The notes: generated by a model from the sequence alone, not told the origin. Shown: positions 24,780 to 34,274, numbered from the stretch's first letter. The stretch is DNA of 61,961 nucleotides from an uncultured Pelagibacteraceae bacterium (GCA_902569105.1 CACFTE010000006.1:1-61961), one strand, 5' to 3'. Numbers and translations: made by a program.

Positions 24780-25721
24780 ATGTCTAATATTTTAATAATT
24801 AAACATGGATCATTAGGAGATATAGCTCAAGCAAGTGGTGCTATTCAAGATATTTCTGAATTTCATAAAGAGGATGACATATATCTATTAACAACTAAAC
24901 CTTATTTTGAATTATTCAAAAATAATCCTCATTTAAAAGCAGTTATATTAGACAAAAGGCTGTCCAGATTTAATCTAATTTACCTTTTTATTCTTATGCG
25001 TGTGATAAAAAAATATAAATTTGTAAAAGTTTTTGATTTGCAAAATTCCTCAAGAACAAGTTTTTATAAAAGAATTTTGTTTCCTAATGCAAATCATATA
25101 ATTTGGTCTTCCTCTGACACTACATTACCCAAAGAAAAGTCAAAACAAGAGTTTGATAAAAATCCTGTTTTAGACAGATTTAAACATCAATTAGAAGTTT
25201 CTGGAGTGAAAACAAACAAAACAATGTATCCAGATTTTAATTGGGCCTGTACCAATATAGATAAAATTAAAAAAGAATATGATTTAAACAAATATATAAT
25301 TTTATTTCCTTTTTGCTCCCCTCATCTAACAATAAAAAAATGGCCTCATTATAATAAGTTTATAGAATTGGTAAAAAATAAATTTAATGATGAGTATAAA
25401 ATTATAGTAGCACCTGGTCCCTTAGAAATACCTATGACAAAAGATATAAACGCAATATCTGTTTTAAATAATAATAAAGCACTAAATATTTCCGAGCTTG
25501 CAACATTAATAAAACAAAGCTCATATGTTGTTGCTAACGATACAGGTCCTGCACATATGGCTGCTCATTTAGGTGCAAAAGGAATAACTCTATTTGGTTC
25601 ACATACAACAGCTTATAAAGTAAGTATACAAAGAGAAAATTTTAAGGCAATTCAAGTAGCAGATTTAAATAAATTAACACCTGAAAAGGTATTTGAAAAA
25701 TTTATAGAAAATATAAATTAA
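24780..25721 (+). CDS. glycosyltransferase family 9 (LPS heptosyltransferase-like)
   Basis: This 313-aa GT-B enzyme starts with ILIIKHGSLGDIAQASGAI, the heptosyltransferase signature. Its C-terminal half has the PFCSPHLTIKKWP donor-binding segment and VVANDTGPAHMAAHLGAKGITLFGSH. It probably builds the lipopolysaccharide core, adding a heptose or related sugar. Its 3' end overlaps the convergent IclR gene by 4 bases. Confidence 0.88.
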   Translation: MSNILIIKHGSLGDIAQASGAIQDISEFHKEDDIYLLTTKPYFELFKNNPHLKAVILDKRLSRFNLIYLFILMRVIKKYKFVKVFDLQNSSRTSFYKRILFPNANHIIWSSSDTTLPKEKSKQEFDKNPVLDRFKHQLEVSGVKTNKTMYPDFNWACTNIDKIKKEYDLNKYIILFPFCSPHLTIKKWPHYNKFIELVKNKFNDEYKIIVAPGPLEIPMTKDINAISVLNNNKALNISELATLIKQSSYVVANDTGPAHMAAHLGAKGITLFGSHTTAYKVSIQRENFKAIQVADLNKLTPEKVFEKFIENIN

Positions 25722-26398
25722 ATTTGTTTTTCTAATTTTAATCTTGAATTTTTTAGTATTGATAAAAAATTATATGTATTAGTTTTGTTAAAATTTGAAA
25801 CGTGTCCTGAAACAGATATTGCTCCTAATAAAGTTTTTTGTTTTGACAATAATGGAACTGTTACTGAAGCTTTCTCAGGATCAATCTCTCCATGTGAAAT
25901 TGAAAACTCATCCTTAAGTACTTTGTTTTTATTTTGTGTTTTTAAATCATGATAAGTAGATATAATATGTCCACTAGATCCTCTTTCCAACGATCTTGGT
26001 TGCCCTAAGACAAGATTGTGCCTCATATCTTTCTCCGGTTCACTTTTCAAAATACAAATTCGTGCATTATCACTTTTAATCCAAAAACTTGCAGTTTCAT
26101 TTGTTTTATCTTTAATAAAGTTTAATTGTTTTTGTATTAGATCATTAATATGGAATGTATCATCATAAACGTTAATTAATCTGTTTATTGCATTACCAAG
26201 TTTGTATTTTTTACTTGGCAGTCTCTCAATGTATCCATATTTTAATAATGAAGCGCACAATCTTGAAGTTGTGCTTTTATATTGACTAATTTGTTTTGAT
26301 ATTTCTGTTAAAGTTAATTCTTCTCTTTTTTCGCTGAAAGCATTCAGAATCTGCAAAGCTTTATCTACAGCTTCGACACCCGCATTTTTTTTTTCCAT
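25718..26398 (-). CDS. IclR-family transcriptional regulator
   Basis: This 226-aa regulator has an N-terminal winged helix-turn-helix (residues 7-65: AVDKALQILNAFSEKREELTLTEISKQ, then STTSRLCASLLKYGYIERL) and a GAF-like effector domain. The effector domain includes RGSSGHIISTY and a C-terminal LLGAISVSGHVSNF strand. The effector is unknown. A perfect palindrome lies 49 bases upstream of its start codon and is a likely self-operator. The 92-base gap to the next upstream minus-strand gene means it has its own promoter. Confidence 0.9.
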   Translation of the reverse strand: MEKKNAGVEAVDKALQILNAFSEKREELTLTEISKQISQYKSTTSRLCASLLKYGYIERLPSKKYKLGNAINRLINVYDDTFHINDLIQKQLNFIKDKTNETASFWIKSDNARICILKSEPEKDMRHNLVLGQPRSLERGSSGHIISTYHDLKTQNKNKVLKDEFSISHGEIDPEKASVTVPLLSKQKTLLGAISVSGHVSNFNKTNTYNFLSILKNSRLKLEKQI

Positions 26399-26446
26399 AG
26401 ATTATCTTACGACATATTTTTTTAAAAAAAATAATTAATTATGTAA

Positions 26447-26461
26447 TTCTACTGAGTAGAA
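26447..26461. promoter_or_regulatory. perfect palindrome upstream of the IclR regulator (candidate operator)
   Basis: The 15-base sequence TTCTACTGAGTAGAA is a perfect inverted repeat with a single central base. It lies in the 92-base gap between two minus-strand genes, 49 bases upstream of the regulator start. IclR proteins bind short palindromes of about this size, so self-regulation is a reasonable guess. No second copy was noticed in the window. Confidence 0.45.
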
Positions 26462-26490
26462 CTATAAATTACGCCTGCTAGAACAGTTAT

Positions 26491-26907
26491 TTATATGTAA
26501 ATTTTATCTGCTAATCCGTAGCAAAGTATCGCACTTAATAACGTTAAAATTCCAGGTGCAATAATTCCCTCAATTGATGTTTTTTCTGTGTGTCCTAATT
26601 TGTTAATTTTAATTGTATAAACTCCAACAACAAATGCAGAAAGGTTTTGTAAAAATATTAAATTAAAAAATCCCCATGTTCCACTAACACCACCTGATCT
26701 TACAAACATTATATACATTGCCATTACGAATGAAGCTAAAAAAATTGATCCAAAAAATCTTGTCATGATAGCCCCTGAGTCATGCATTGCATATTGATCT
26801 AGAAATGATTTTGTTCCAAACACACATCTAAAGCCGTAAACACCGTGGCCAATAAAGTGTAAGATAAAAACAATTAAAAGAAATATTCCATTAAATTTTT
26901 CAATCAT
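26491..26907 (-). CDS. small four-helix membrane protein of unknown function
   Basis: This 138-aa protein has four hydrophobic segments near residues 7-25, 48-68, 80-98 and 113-133. His and Gly residues stand out in the first (FILHFIGHGVYGFRCVFG). No catalytic motif or family is recognised. It is on the same strand as the GT4 gene just upstream (13-base gap) and lies between it and the IclR regulator, so co-transcription with the GT4 gene is possible. Confidence 0.75.
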   Translation of the reverse strand: MIEKFNGIFLLIVFILHFIGHGVYGFRCVFGTKSFLDQYAMHDSGAIMTRFFGSIFLASFVMAMYIMFVRSGGVSGTWGFFNLIFLQNLSAFVVGVYTIKINKLGHTEKTSIEGIIAPGILTLLSAILCYGLADKIYI

Positions 26908-26920
26908 GATTCGTATACTA

Positions 26921-28003
26921 TCATAATAATTTTAAATATTCTTTTATAATTTTATCCCAGTGAAAATTATTAGAGAACTGCTTAGCTTTTTGACCAAATT
27001 GTTTGTAAGAATTATTTTTCAAAATTAAATCTATACTAGAATAAATATCATCTAAGTTGTTACCATCACAAATCAATCCAGTTTCATTATGTTTAATTGC
27101 ATCAGATGCTCCGCCATCTTTCCCTCCAATTGAAGGTATGCCAAATTGCGCAGCCTCAACATAGGCAATTCCAAAACCTTCAACAGATTTTTTATAAGTT
27201 ATAGAAGGCATTACAAACACATGAGACTTTGCAATTAATGCGTTTTTTAGTTCAGTACTAATATTTTTTAAGAACAAAACTTGGTTATTTAAATTAAGTT
27301 CTTTAGTTAATTTTTTAATATTTTCTTCCTCTTCGCCATAACCAATAGAAGTGTAAATAATATTCGGATAAATCTGTTTTAAATTTCTTAAAGCCATAAT
27401 AATTTTATCATGACTTTTTCTTTTATCGTATCTAGATACAGTAATTAATCTTGGATTTTTTCCTTTAAGTATTTTCTCAGCTTCTTTTAGGTGTTTATCA
27501 TCTATCTTTTCGACAGGATCAATTCCTGGGTTTATGACAATTATTTTTTCAGCTATTACACCCAAAGAAATAGCAAGTTCTTTAGTAAAGTTGGAGTTGG
27601 CTACAATCTTATCAACATTATTAAGTACTTTTAAAACTCTTTTATTTAATAATGATCCTTTATTATGATTTATTTCTTTGGAATGGATTAAACATATTTT
27701 TTTTACATTTGTTTTTATTTTTTCTAGACTTTTCCAATGGTCAGCAATTATAGTTTTAATTTTATTATTATTTTCAAGATAATTATTTACTAAAAAAGAC
27801 TTTCTGTATTTTTTTATTAATTTTGGCCCACCAATCCTTTCTATAGTAAAAGAAACTTTTTCATCAAATTGCTTTGAATTATCATGATCGTCGGCAAAAA
27901 CTTTGATTAAATCGTGTTTAGATAAAGAATTTGTAAGACCCCACATTAAATTTTGCATACCACCAATTTCTGGAGGATAACTTCTAGTAACAACTAAATG
28001 CAT
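26921..28003 (-). CDS. glycosyltransferase family 4
   Basis: This 360-aa GT-B enzyme begins with LVVTRSYPPEIGGMQNLMWGL, the acceptor-side motif of GT4. The C-terminal half shows VSRYDKRKSHDKIIMAL and the donor-binding EGFGIAYVEAAQFGIPSIGGKDGGASDAI, including the conserved Glu pair spacing (ExxxxxxxE). It probably transfers a hexose to a surface glycan or glycolipid. It is separated by 4 bases from the redoxin gene upstream on the same strand. Confidence 0.88.
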   Translation of the reverse strand: MHLVVTRSYPPEIGGMQNLMWGLTNSLSKHDLIKVFADDHDNSKQFDEKVSFTIERIGGPKLIKKYRKSFLVNNYLENNNKIKTIIADHWKSLEKIKTNVKKICLIHSKEINHNKGSLLNKRVLKVLNNVDKIVANSNFTKELAISLGVIAEKIIVINPGIDPVEKIDDKHLKEAEKILKGKNPRLITVSRYDKRKSHDKIIMALRNLKQIYPNIIYTSIGYGEEEENIKKLTKELNLNNQVLFLKNISTELKNALIAKSHVFVMPSITYKKSVEGFGIAYVEAAQFGIPSIGGKDGGASDAIKHNETGLICDGNNLDDIYSSIDLILKNNSYKQFGQKAKQFSNNFHWDKIIKEYLKLL

Positions 28004-28007
28004 TTAA

Positions 28008-28556
28008 TTATTTCCACTTAATACTGCAGCCAGCACTTGGAGTTTGATTTTCAGGTCCTTTATTAGTTTCAGCAATTTGTTTCATTGCTTTGAATAAATC
28101 ACTATCACCCTCTCTTACAGGAACTAAATTTTTTAATTCTCTCAATCTACCCCGATATTGAAGTTCTAAATTTTTGTTGTAACCAAAAAAATCAGGTGTA
28201 CATACTGCACCATAAGTCTTTGCAATCTCTTGTGTTTCATCACTAAGATATGGAAAATTAAATTGATTTTTTTTTGCAAATTCAATCATATTTTCAAAAG
28301 AGTCCTCAGGATAATTCTCTGCATCATTTGCACATATCGCAACAGCATTAATGCCAAGTTTTTGTAATTCAGTACAATCTTCTACTATTTCTTTTGTAAC
28401 CGCCTTAACATAAGGGCAATGATTACAAATAAACATTATCAGAGTTCCATTTTCACCTTTTATGTCATTAAGAGATAAAATTTTGTTATCAGTTGATTTA
28501 AGTTTAAAGTCAGGTGCCTTTTTACCAAAATCACATATTGGAGTTTCTATAGCCAT
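28008..28556 (-). CDS. thioredoxin-fold redoxin (AhpC/TSA or ResA-like), cytoplasmic
   Basis: This 182-aa protein has the opening KAPDFKLKSTDNKILSLNDIKG of the redoxin group and a CNHCPYVK active site with Cys44 and Cys47. No signal peptide is present. It continues with VAICANDAENYPEDSFENM and VCTPDFFGY, which carries the cis-proline. It likely reduces disulfides or peroxides, but the partner is unknown. The gene is divergent from a carbonic-anhydrase-like gene with a 20-base gap. Confidence 0.82.
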   Translation of the reverse strand: MAIETPICDFGKKAPDFKLKSTDNKILSLNDIKGENGTLIMFICNHCPYVKAVTKEIVEDCTELQKLGINAVAICANDAENYPEDSFENMIEFAKKNQFNFPYLSDETQEIAKTYGAVCTPDFFGYNKNLELQYRGRLRELKNLVPVREGDSDLFKAMKQIAETNKGPENQTPSAGCSIKWK

Positions 28557-28576
28557 AATGTATTATTATATAAATT

Positions 28577-29089
28577 ATGTTTTACGATTTAAAAGATAAA
28601 AAACCAAAAAACTCTGGCGAAAATTGGGTAGCCCCAAACGCAGTAGTAATAGGAGATGTTACATTAGACAAGAATTCTAGTATTTGGTTTAATGCGACAT
28701 TAAGAGGAGATATTGAAAATATTCATATAGGTGAGGGGTCAAATGTTCAGGATGGCAGTGTTTTGCATACAGATCCTGGATGTCCTTTAAAAGTTGGAAA
28801 AAATGTTACAGTTGGTCATATGGTTATGCTTCATGGATGCACGATAGGGGATAATAGTTTAATTGGAATTGGTGCAGTGATTCTCAATAATGCAAAAATT
28901 GGAAAAAATTGTATCATTGGTGCAAAAGCTTTAATTACAGAAAATAAAAAGATACCAGATAACTCTTTAGTGATTGGTTCGCCTGGAAAAGTTGTTAGAG
29001 AGGTCACAGAAGAAGAAAAAAAAGCAGTTTGGGAAAATACCAAACATTATCAAGACAATTGGAAAAAATATTCAGAGTCGATCTTTTAA
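28577..29089 (+). CDS. gamma-carbonic anhydrase family protein (YrdA/PaaY-like)
   Basis: This 170-aa left-handed beta-helix protein has hexapeptide repeats throughout. Three candidate zinc ligands are visible: His64 (SVLHTDPG), His81 and His86 ([10 protein letters not shown]), matching the positions used by gamma-carbonic anhydrases. The C-terminus ([15 protein letters not shown]) is typical of the YrdA branch. Whether it hydrates CO2 or acts on a thioester is not clear, as many family members are inactive in standard assays. Confidence 0.88.
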   Translation: MFYDLKDKKPKNSGENWVAPNAVVIGDVTLDKNSSIWFNATLRGDIENIHIGEGSNVQDGSVLHTDPGCPLKVGKNVTVGHMVMLHGCTIGDNSLIGIGAVILNNAKIGKNCIIGAKALITENKKIPDNSLVIGSPGKVVREVTEEEKKAVWENTKHYQDNWKKYSESIF

Positions 29090-29685
29090 GGTACTAACCA
29101 AGCATTTTTGTTAGTTTCAAAATCAAACTTAGCCCTTCGATGTCCCTTAGCTGCAAGATATAGCCATTCAATAGATTTAATTTTACATTTAATAACAGTA
29201 AAGTTTTTATAACCTTCTTCACTTTGTTCCATCGTATAGTTAAAATCTTCTAATTTTGATATCATACCAGATGTAGGATTTTCCGATGTAGTTCCTGGGG
29301 GACTATCTGTTAAATAGCATCTTCTACTTATATGTTGAGTTTTTTTCCAAGATTCTTCAGTTGTGGAGTTTTGATTATTTATTTCACAATCAACTTTAAC
29401 CCTTAATTGAATTTTTTCCTCTTTATTATAAAAAAGGAGTGAAGCTTTATTGTTTTTCTTAAGAATATCCACTTTTGGAGATCTAAGATCAGTATGAAAT
29501 TGTAATAGATTATTTTCTCTATCAGACTTTCTTAGTACAACTATTCTTCCATCGATTTCATCTTGATGAGCACACATAAAAACTGGAATTCTAAAAGGAG
29601 AGGCTCTGTTGGTAACAGCATCATCTAACATAGACCAATACTTGTTTTGAATTTCTTCTAAATTTTCGTAGTATGCTGGCTGCAT
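29086..29685 (-). CDS. pyridoxamine 5'-phosphate oxidase-like FMN-binding protein
   Basis: This 199-aa split-barrel protein resembles the PNPOx family: [44 protein letters not shown] is the FMN-binding strand pair, and the C-terminal [16 protein letters not shown] closes the fold. It lacks the typical PdxH C-terminal substrate motif, so it is probably a pyridoxal-unrelated flavin enzyme. It overlaps the convergent gene by 4 bases, and a 6-base gap separates it from the dehydrogenase upstream. Confidence 0.82.
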   Translation of the reverse strand: MQPAYYENLEEIQNKYWSMLDDAVTNRASPFRIPVFMCAHQDEIDGRIVVLRKSDRENNLLQFHTDLRSPKVDILKKNNKASLLFYNKEEKIQLRVKVDCEINNQNSTTEESWKKTQHISRRCYLTDSPPGTTSENPTSGMISKLEDFNYTMEQSEEGYKNFTVIKCKIKSIEWLYLAAKGHRRAKFDFETNKNAWLVP

Positions 29686-29691
29686 ACAATA

Positions 29692-30561
29692 TTACTTTCT
29701 AAATCTTCTAATTAAACTTGATGTATCCCAACGGTTGCCACCCATTTCTTGAACATCTCCGTAATATTTATCTACAAGTTCAGTGATAGGTAATAAAGAA
29801 CCATTATTTTTTGCTTCATCCATGGCAATTTTTAAATCTTTTCTCATCCAATCAACTGCAAATCCAAAATCAAATTTATCATCAATCATTGTTTTGTATC
29901 TATTTTCCATCTGCCAAGATTGGGCCGCACCTTTTGATATAACTTCAATTACATCTTCCATGTTTAATCCAGCTTTCATACCAAAGTTAATTCCTTCAGA
30001 TAATCCTTGAACTAATCCAGCAATACAAATTTGATTAACCATTTTAGCTAATTGTCCCGATCCAGTTTTGCCAAGTAATTTCATTTTTTTGCTGTAACAA
30101 TCAATTTTATCTTTAGCTTTATCAAAGTCAGCTTGATCACCACCAATCATAACTGTCAATGCACCGTTTTCTGCACCAGCTTGTCCACCTGATACAGGAG
30201 CATCTAATGCACCAAAACCATTTTTTTTTGCATATTCATAAATTTCTCGAGCAATTGTTGCAGAAGCTGTAGTGTTATCTATGTAGATCGCACCTTTCTT
30301 TATTGTTTTAAAAGCTCCATTGTCACCAAAAGTGACTTCTCTTAAATCATTATCGTTACCAACACATGTGAAAATATATTCAGCATCTTTTGCAGCTTCA
30401 GCAGGTGTTTCTGCCATTTTACCTTTAAATTCACTTGTCCATTTTTCTGCTTTTGATTTTGTACGATTAAAAACAGTTACATTATGTCCACCTTTTGATA
30501 TATAACCAGCCATTGGATAACCCATTACACCAAGACCGATGAAAGCAACATTACAAGTCAT
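29692..30561 (-). CDS. 3-hydroxyisobutyrate dehydrogenase-family NAD(P)-dependent oxidoreductase
   Basis: This 289-aa beta-hydroxyacid dehydrogenase has the GLGVMG nucleotide loop (9-14), the substrate-binding DAPVSGG (120-126) and the catalytic Lys173 in KMVNQI. Members act on 3-hydroxyisobutyrate, tartronate semialdehyde or related C3-C4 acids. The exact substrate cannot be fixed from sequence. The gene is divergent from the MFS transporter that follows. Confidence 0.9.
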   Translation of the reverse strand: MTCNVAFIGLGVMGYPMAGYISKGGHNVTVFNRTKSKAEKWTSEFKGKMAETPAEAAKDAEYIFTCVGNDNDLREVTFGDNGAFKTIKKGAIYIDNTTASATIAREIYEYAKKNGFGALDAPVSGGQAGAENGALTVMIGGDQADFDKAKDKIDCYSKKMKLLGKTGSGQLAKMVNQICIAGLVQGLSEGINFGMKAGLNMEDVIEVISKGAAQSWQMENRYKTMIDDKFDFGFAVDWMRKDLKIAMDEAKNNGSLLPITELVDKYYGDVQEMGGNRWDTSSLIRRFRK

Positions 30562-30569
30562 AATTTTTT

Positions 30570-31778
30570 ATGTTTAAAAATTTAAGTTTAAAAGTAATTA
30601 TATTTGGATTTATATTTACATTTTTTTCTAGCTTTGGACAGAGTTTTTTTTTAGGACTTTTTAACTCAAGTATCAGAAACGAACTCTCTATTACTCATGG
30701 GCAGTTTGGCTCAATATATGCTTCAGCAACCTTATTAAGTAGTTTTCTTTTGATTTGGGTTGGAAAAAAAATAGATGATATTAATATTTCGAAATTTGCT
30801 TTATTTGTAATTTTATTACTATCTTTTTCATCTTTTTTCTTTTCAAAAATATCATCTGTATCTTTGTTATTTATTGCAATTTTTTTAATGAGATTTGCAG
30901 GACAAGGTATGATGTCTCATACTGCAACAACAACTATTTCAAGATATTTTACAAAATCTAGAGGAAAGGCATTAAGCACTGGATGGTTTGGTCTATCAAC
31001 AGCAGAGTTTATTCTTCCTGTATTAATTGTATATCTTTTAGCAATTTATAATTGGAAAGATATCTGGATTACAATTTCTTTGATTGTAATAATTTTTTTA
31101 CCTATTGCCTCTTACTTTCTTATAAAAAATTTAAATTTTGAGTCCAGAGAAACGCAAGAGGATGAAAATTCTTCAGAGGGTAAAATTAAAGACTGGAAGC
31201 GAATTGAAGTTATTAAAGATTTTAGATTTTATGTGGTATGTGCAAATATGCTTGCGATGCCCTGGATTGCCACAGGTACTTTTGTTTATCAATCTTTTAT
31301 TTTAGAATCTAAAAACTGGGGACCATTTATTATTGCCCAATCTTTCATGGCTTACTCAATACTATCTGTAATAACTTTATTTTTATCAGGTTTTTTGATT
31401 GACAAGTTTACCAGTAGAAAATTATTAATCTTTATGAATATTCCTCTGCTACTTGCTGTAATAGTGATAATATATTTTAATCATCCCATAACCGCATTTA
31501 TCTTTCTTGGTTTAATTGGAATTTCTAACGGTTTTGCAAACGTTCTCGGTTCCTCGACATGGGCTGAAATTTATGGAGTAAAATATATTGGTTCAATAAA
31601 AGCATTAACTACTGCTTTAATGGTTTTTTCAACAGCTTTTGGTACAGCCTTGTTTGGAGAATTGATTGATAGGGGCTTTTCAATCGAGCAGATTGCTATA
31701 ATTTCATCGATTTATATATCAATTTCTTTGATTTTTCTTTTACTTATTAGAAAGAAGCTTAATCCTACAAAAATATAA
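30570..31778 (+). CDS. major facilitator superfamily transporter
   Basis: This 402-aa protein has about 12 hydrophobic segments with a polar central loop near residues 190-215 (ESRETQEDENSSEGKIKDWKR). The cytoplasmic signature between helices 2 and 3 is reduced to WVGKKIDD. A TTTISRYFTKSRGKALSTGWFGLSTAEF stretch resembles monocarboxylate and oxalate/formate-type carriers. The substrate is unknown. It is divergent from the hydroxyacid dehydrogenase by 8 bases, hinting at an organic-acid theme. Confidence 0.88.
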   Translation: MFKNLSLKVIIFGFIFTFFSSFGQSFFLGLFNSSIRNELSITHGQFGSIYASATLLSSFLLIWVGKKIDDINISKFALFVILLLSFSSFFFSKISSVSLLFIAIFLMRFAGQGMMSHTATTTISRYFTKSRGKALSTGWFGLSTAEFILPVLIVYLLAIYNWKDIWITISLIVIIFLPIASYFLIKNLNFESRETQEDENSSEGKIKDWKRIEVIKDFRFYVVCANMLAMPWIATGTFVYQSFILESKNWGPFIIAQSFMAYSILSVITLFLSGFLIDKFTSRKLLIFMNIPLLLAVIVIIYFNHPITAFIFLGLIGISNGFANVLGSSTWAEIYGVKYIGSIKALTTALMVFSTAFGTALFGELIDRGFSIEQIAIISSIYISISLIFLLLIRKKLNPTKI

Positions 31779-31819
31779 AAATCCTTGATTTTATTTATAT
31801 CGGAGTATAAATACCACGC

Positions 31820-32329
31820 ATGGCAAGAGTAACAGTAGAAGATTGTATTGATAAAGTAGATAGCCCTTATCAACTAGTATTAGTAGCAAAAGAAAGAGTA
31901 ACTCAACTCAACTCTGGAATTGAACCAACATTACCAAGAGATAATGATAAAAACACTGTCATCTCTTTAAGAGAAATAGCTGAAGAAAAAGTTAAAGTCT
32001 CAGAATTAGTTGATAGCGCGGTATACAAATTAAGAAAACATGTTGAGCAAATAGAAGATGCATCGGAAGAAGATGAAGAAATTGGAGATGATTTTGAAAA
32101 TCTTTACAAAGGTGAAATTTCAAAAAGTGGTGTACCTATTCTTCCATCAAAAAGGGCCAGAAAAATTCCAGAAAAAATTCAAGTTTCAAAAGAAGATCTA
32201 GCAGAATTGACAAATGCTCCAGATGTACAGGCCGAAGAATCAGAAACCGGAGAAGTTTCATTAGACCAAATGAGTGAAGAGGAAAATAATGAAGCTGCTA
32301 CAGAAGATTCAGAAACTTCAAATACCTAA
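31820..32329 (+). CDS. rpoZ: RNA polymerase omega subunit with long acidic tail
   Basis: Residues 1-85 match omega ([26 protein letters not shown], with the conserved [10 protein letters not shown] element). The remaining roughly 80 residues form an unusual extension dominated by Glu, Asp and Ser, ending DSETSNT. Omega is usually 70-130 residues, so at 169 aa this is long. It helps assemble RNA polymerase; the tail could influence DNA or factor binding. A TTGATT (31785) and TATAAA (31806) lie upstream but with a short 15-base spacer. Confidence 0.92.
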   Translation: MARVTVEDCIDKVDSPYQLVLVAKERVTQLNSGIEPTLPRDNDKNTVISLREIAEEKVKVSELVDSAVYKLRKHVEQIEDASEEDEEIGDDFENLYKGEISKSGVPILPSKRARKIPEKIQVSKEDLAELTNAPDVQAEESETGEVSLDQMSEEENNEAATEDSETSNT

Positions 32330-32359
32330 TTAAATAATATATTAACTTTCTAGATTTTT

Positions 32360-33343
32360 ATGAATAGACTAGTTTCAGTTGCACCCATGATGGATTGTAC
32401 AGATCGTCATGAAAGATATTTTTTAAGATTGATTAGCAAGAATGTACTTCTTTATACTGAAATGATTGTTTCAGAAGCAATTGTTAAAGGTGATAAAAAA
32501 AAACTTTTAGAATTTAACATTAAAGAGAAACCAGTAGCACTTCAATTAGGTGGATCGTCACCCAAGTTTTTATCAAGTGCAACAAAAATTGGTGAAGATT
32601 TTGGTTATGATGAAATTAATCTAAATTTAGGTTGTCCGAGTAAAAAAGTTCAAAAAAATAAATTTGGCGCGTGTTTAATGAAGGAACCAAATTTAGTCGC
32701 AGATTGCTTAAATGAGATGGTATCATCTACAAAGCTACCGGTGACAGTTAAAACTAGAATTGGTTACGATAACGTAGAAGATTATGAAAATATTTACAAC
32801 TTTGTAAATATTTTATCAAAAACAGGAGTAAAAACATTCATTATGCATGCAAGAAAAGCAATGCTTGGTAAATTTACACCAAAACAAAATCTTAATATAC
32901 CTCCTTTAAAATATGAAGTTGTTTACAAATTAAAAAAAGATTTTCCTAATCTTGAAATTATTATCAATGGTGGAATTACTAGCTCAGATCAGATTAAAGA
33001 TCATCTTAAACAAGTTGATGGTGTTATGATTGGAAGATCAATTTATCATTCACCATATTTTCTAGCAGATATTGAAAAAGATATTTTTTCAAATGAAAAT
33101 ATTTTAACTAGAGAAGAAGTAATAAAAGAGTTAATCGATTATGTTAAATTTGAAATTAAAAAAGGAACTAAGCTTCATCATATAATGAGACATACACTTG
33201 GTTTGTATCATGGAATATCTGGATCAAGTTTCTGGAAAAGATATTTAAGTGAAAATATGTGTGTCAGAGATGCTGACGTTCAAAAAGTAGATCATATCTT
33301 AGATAAGGTTAAGTACCCACACCAACAAGAAGTGAGTATTTAA
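32360..33343 (+). CDS. dusA: tRNA-dihydrouridine synthase (DusA type)
   Basis: This 327-aa FMN enzyme reduces uridines in the tRNA D-loop. It starts with the DusA-type VSVAPMMDCTDRHERYFLRL and has the substrate-binding NLGCPSKKVQ at about residue 88-98. The catalytic Cys105 is in FGACLMKEP, and VKTRIGYD and IINGGI complete the fold. DusA modifies positions 20/20a. It follows rpoZ by 30 bases and directly precedes the TSUP gene. Confidence 0.92.
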   Translation: MNRLVSVAPMMDCTDRHERYFLRLISKNVLLYTEMIVSEAIVKGDKKKLLEFNIKEKPVALQLGGSSPKFLSSATKIGEDFGYDEINLNLGCPSKKVQKNKFGACLMKEPNLVADCLNEMVSSTKLPVTVKTRIGYDNVEDYENIYNFVNILSKTGVKTFIMHARKAMLGKFTPKQNLNIPPLKYEVVYKLKKDFPNLEIIINGGITSSDQIKDHLKQVDGVMIGRSIYHSPYFLADIEKDIFSNENILTREEVIKELIDYVKFEIKKGTKLHHIMRHTLGLYHGISGSSFWKRYLSENMCVRDADVQKVDHILDKVKYPHQQEVSI

Positions 33344-34177
33344 TTGATTGGCCAAATTTTAGAAAATCAATATTTACTACTTATAATATTGATGGTTATA
33401 ACTGCTTTTCCAGTTGGTTTTTTTGCTGGGTTATTTGGTATAGGCGGTGGATTAATTACAGTACCTTTTTTATTTTTTATATTTAGTTCACTTAATATAG
33501 ATCCAAATTACATTATGCACTTAGCGGTTGGAACCTCATTTTCTATTATTATACCTACATCTTTTGTTTCGGTTTACACACACAATAAACACGGAGCTGT
33601 AGATCTTCAGATAATAAAGTCATATGCTCTTTTCGTTATTATTGGTGTAATCGTTGGAACATCACTAGCATCGATTATGAAAACAAAAGGTTTAATTTTA
33701 TTTTTTACAATAGTTGTTTATTTTTTAAGTATTTATTTGTTATTTTTGAAAGAAAAAGCTCAAGATACCAAACCTAATTTTAATCTACTTCCAAAAATAG
33801 TTTTTGGATTTATTTCTGGATTTGTTTCGGCACCTATGGGAATAGGTGGGGCAGTGATGAACGTTCCTATTCTTAAATATTTTGGTTATCCAATAAATAA
33901 AGCTATTGGAAGTGCTGCAGCCATAGGTTTTTTTATTGCTTTATTTGGAGCAATAGGGTTTTTAATTTCTGGTTCATATCTAGATGTAGATCTTCCATTA
34001 AGCATTGGTTTTATTAATATTCCAGCGCTATTAATTTTTATACCTATTACAACTTTTATGGCAAAGGTAGGAGCGAACGCTGTACATAAAATTGAAAAAC
34101 AAAAAATTACAAAGTTTTTTGGTATATTTCTTTTAGTTGTTGGGAGTATATTTTTGTATAGATATCTAAATATATAA
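33344..34177 (+). CDS. TSUP (TauE/SafE) family transporter
   Basis: This 277-aa membrane protein has about eight hydrophobic segments and the family motif FAGLFGIGGGLITVP near the N-terminus, repeated as SAPMGIGGAVMNVP in the second half, reflecting the internal duplication. It probably exports sulfite or sulfonate-derived anions, as in taurine metabolism, but the substrate is uncertain. The start is a TTG directly after the dusA stop. Confidence 0.9.
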   Translation: MIGQILENQYLLLIILMVITAFPVGFFAGLFGIGGGLITVPFLFFIFSSLNIDPNYIMHLAVGTSFSIIIPTSFVSVYTHNKHGAVDLQIIKSYALFVIIGVIVGTSLASIMKTKGLILFFTIVVYFLSIYLLFLKEKAQDTKPNFNLLPKIVFGFISGFVSAPMGIGGAVMNVPILKYFGYPINKAIGSAAAIGFFIALFGAIGFLISGSYLDVDLPLSIGFINIPALLIFIPITTFMAKVGANAVHKIEKQKITKFFGIFLLVVGSIFLYRYLNI

Positions 34178-34181
34178 AATC

Positions 34182-34213
34182 GGGAGCGGTTTCAGTCTCC
34201 CTCTGCCACTCCC
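34182..34213 (+). terminator. GC-rich hairpin downstream of the TSUP gene
   Basis: GGGAGCGG pairs with CCACTCCC (one C-A mismatch) around a 16-base loop, followed by TTAATTTTC. The loop contains a second CTCCC that could pair with GGGAG instead, giving two alternative folds. It lies 4 bases past the TSUP stop in the 97-base convergent gap 34178-34274 and is the likely transcription end for the rpoZ-dusA-TSUP run. The rest of that gap shows nothing else. Confidence 0.5.
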
Positions 34214-34274
34214 TTAATTTTCTTATATCTGATTCTCTCTATTTTAATTAACTCTTATTAATTGAATCTTGAAT

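Noticed and set aside
34182-34213. A tRNA or tmRNA 3' fragment, suggested by TTCAGTC and CTCTGCCA
   Set aside because: No acceptor, D-arm or anticodon arm can be folded around it and the gap is only 97 bases, so I treat it as a hairpin.
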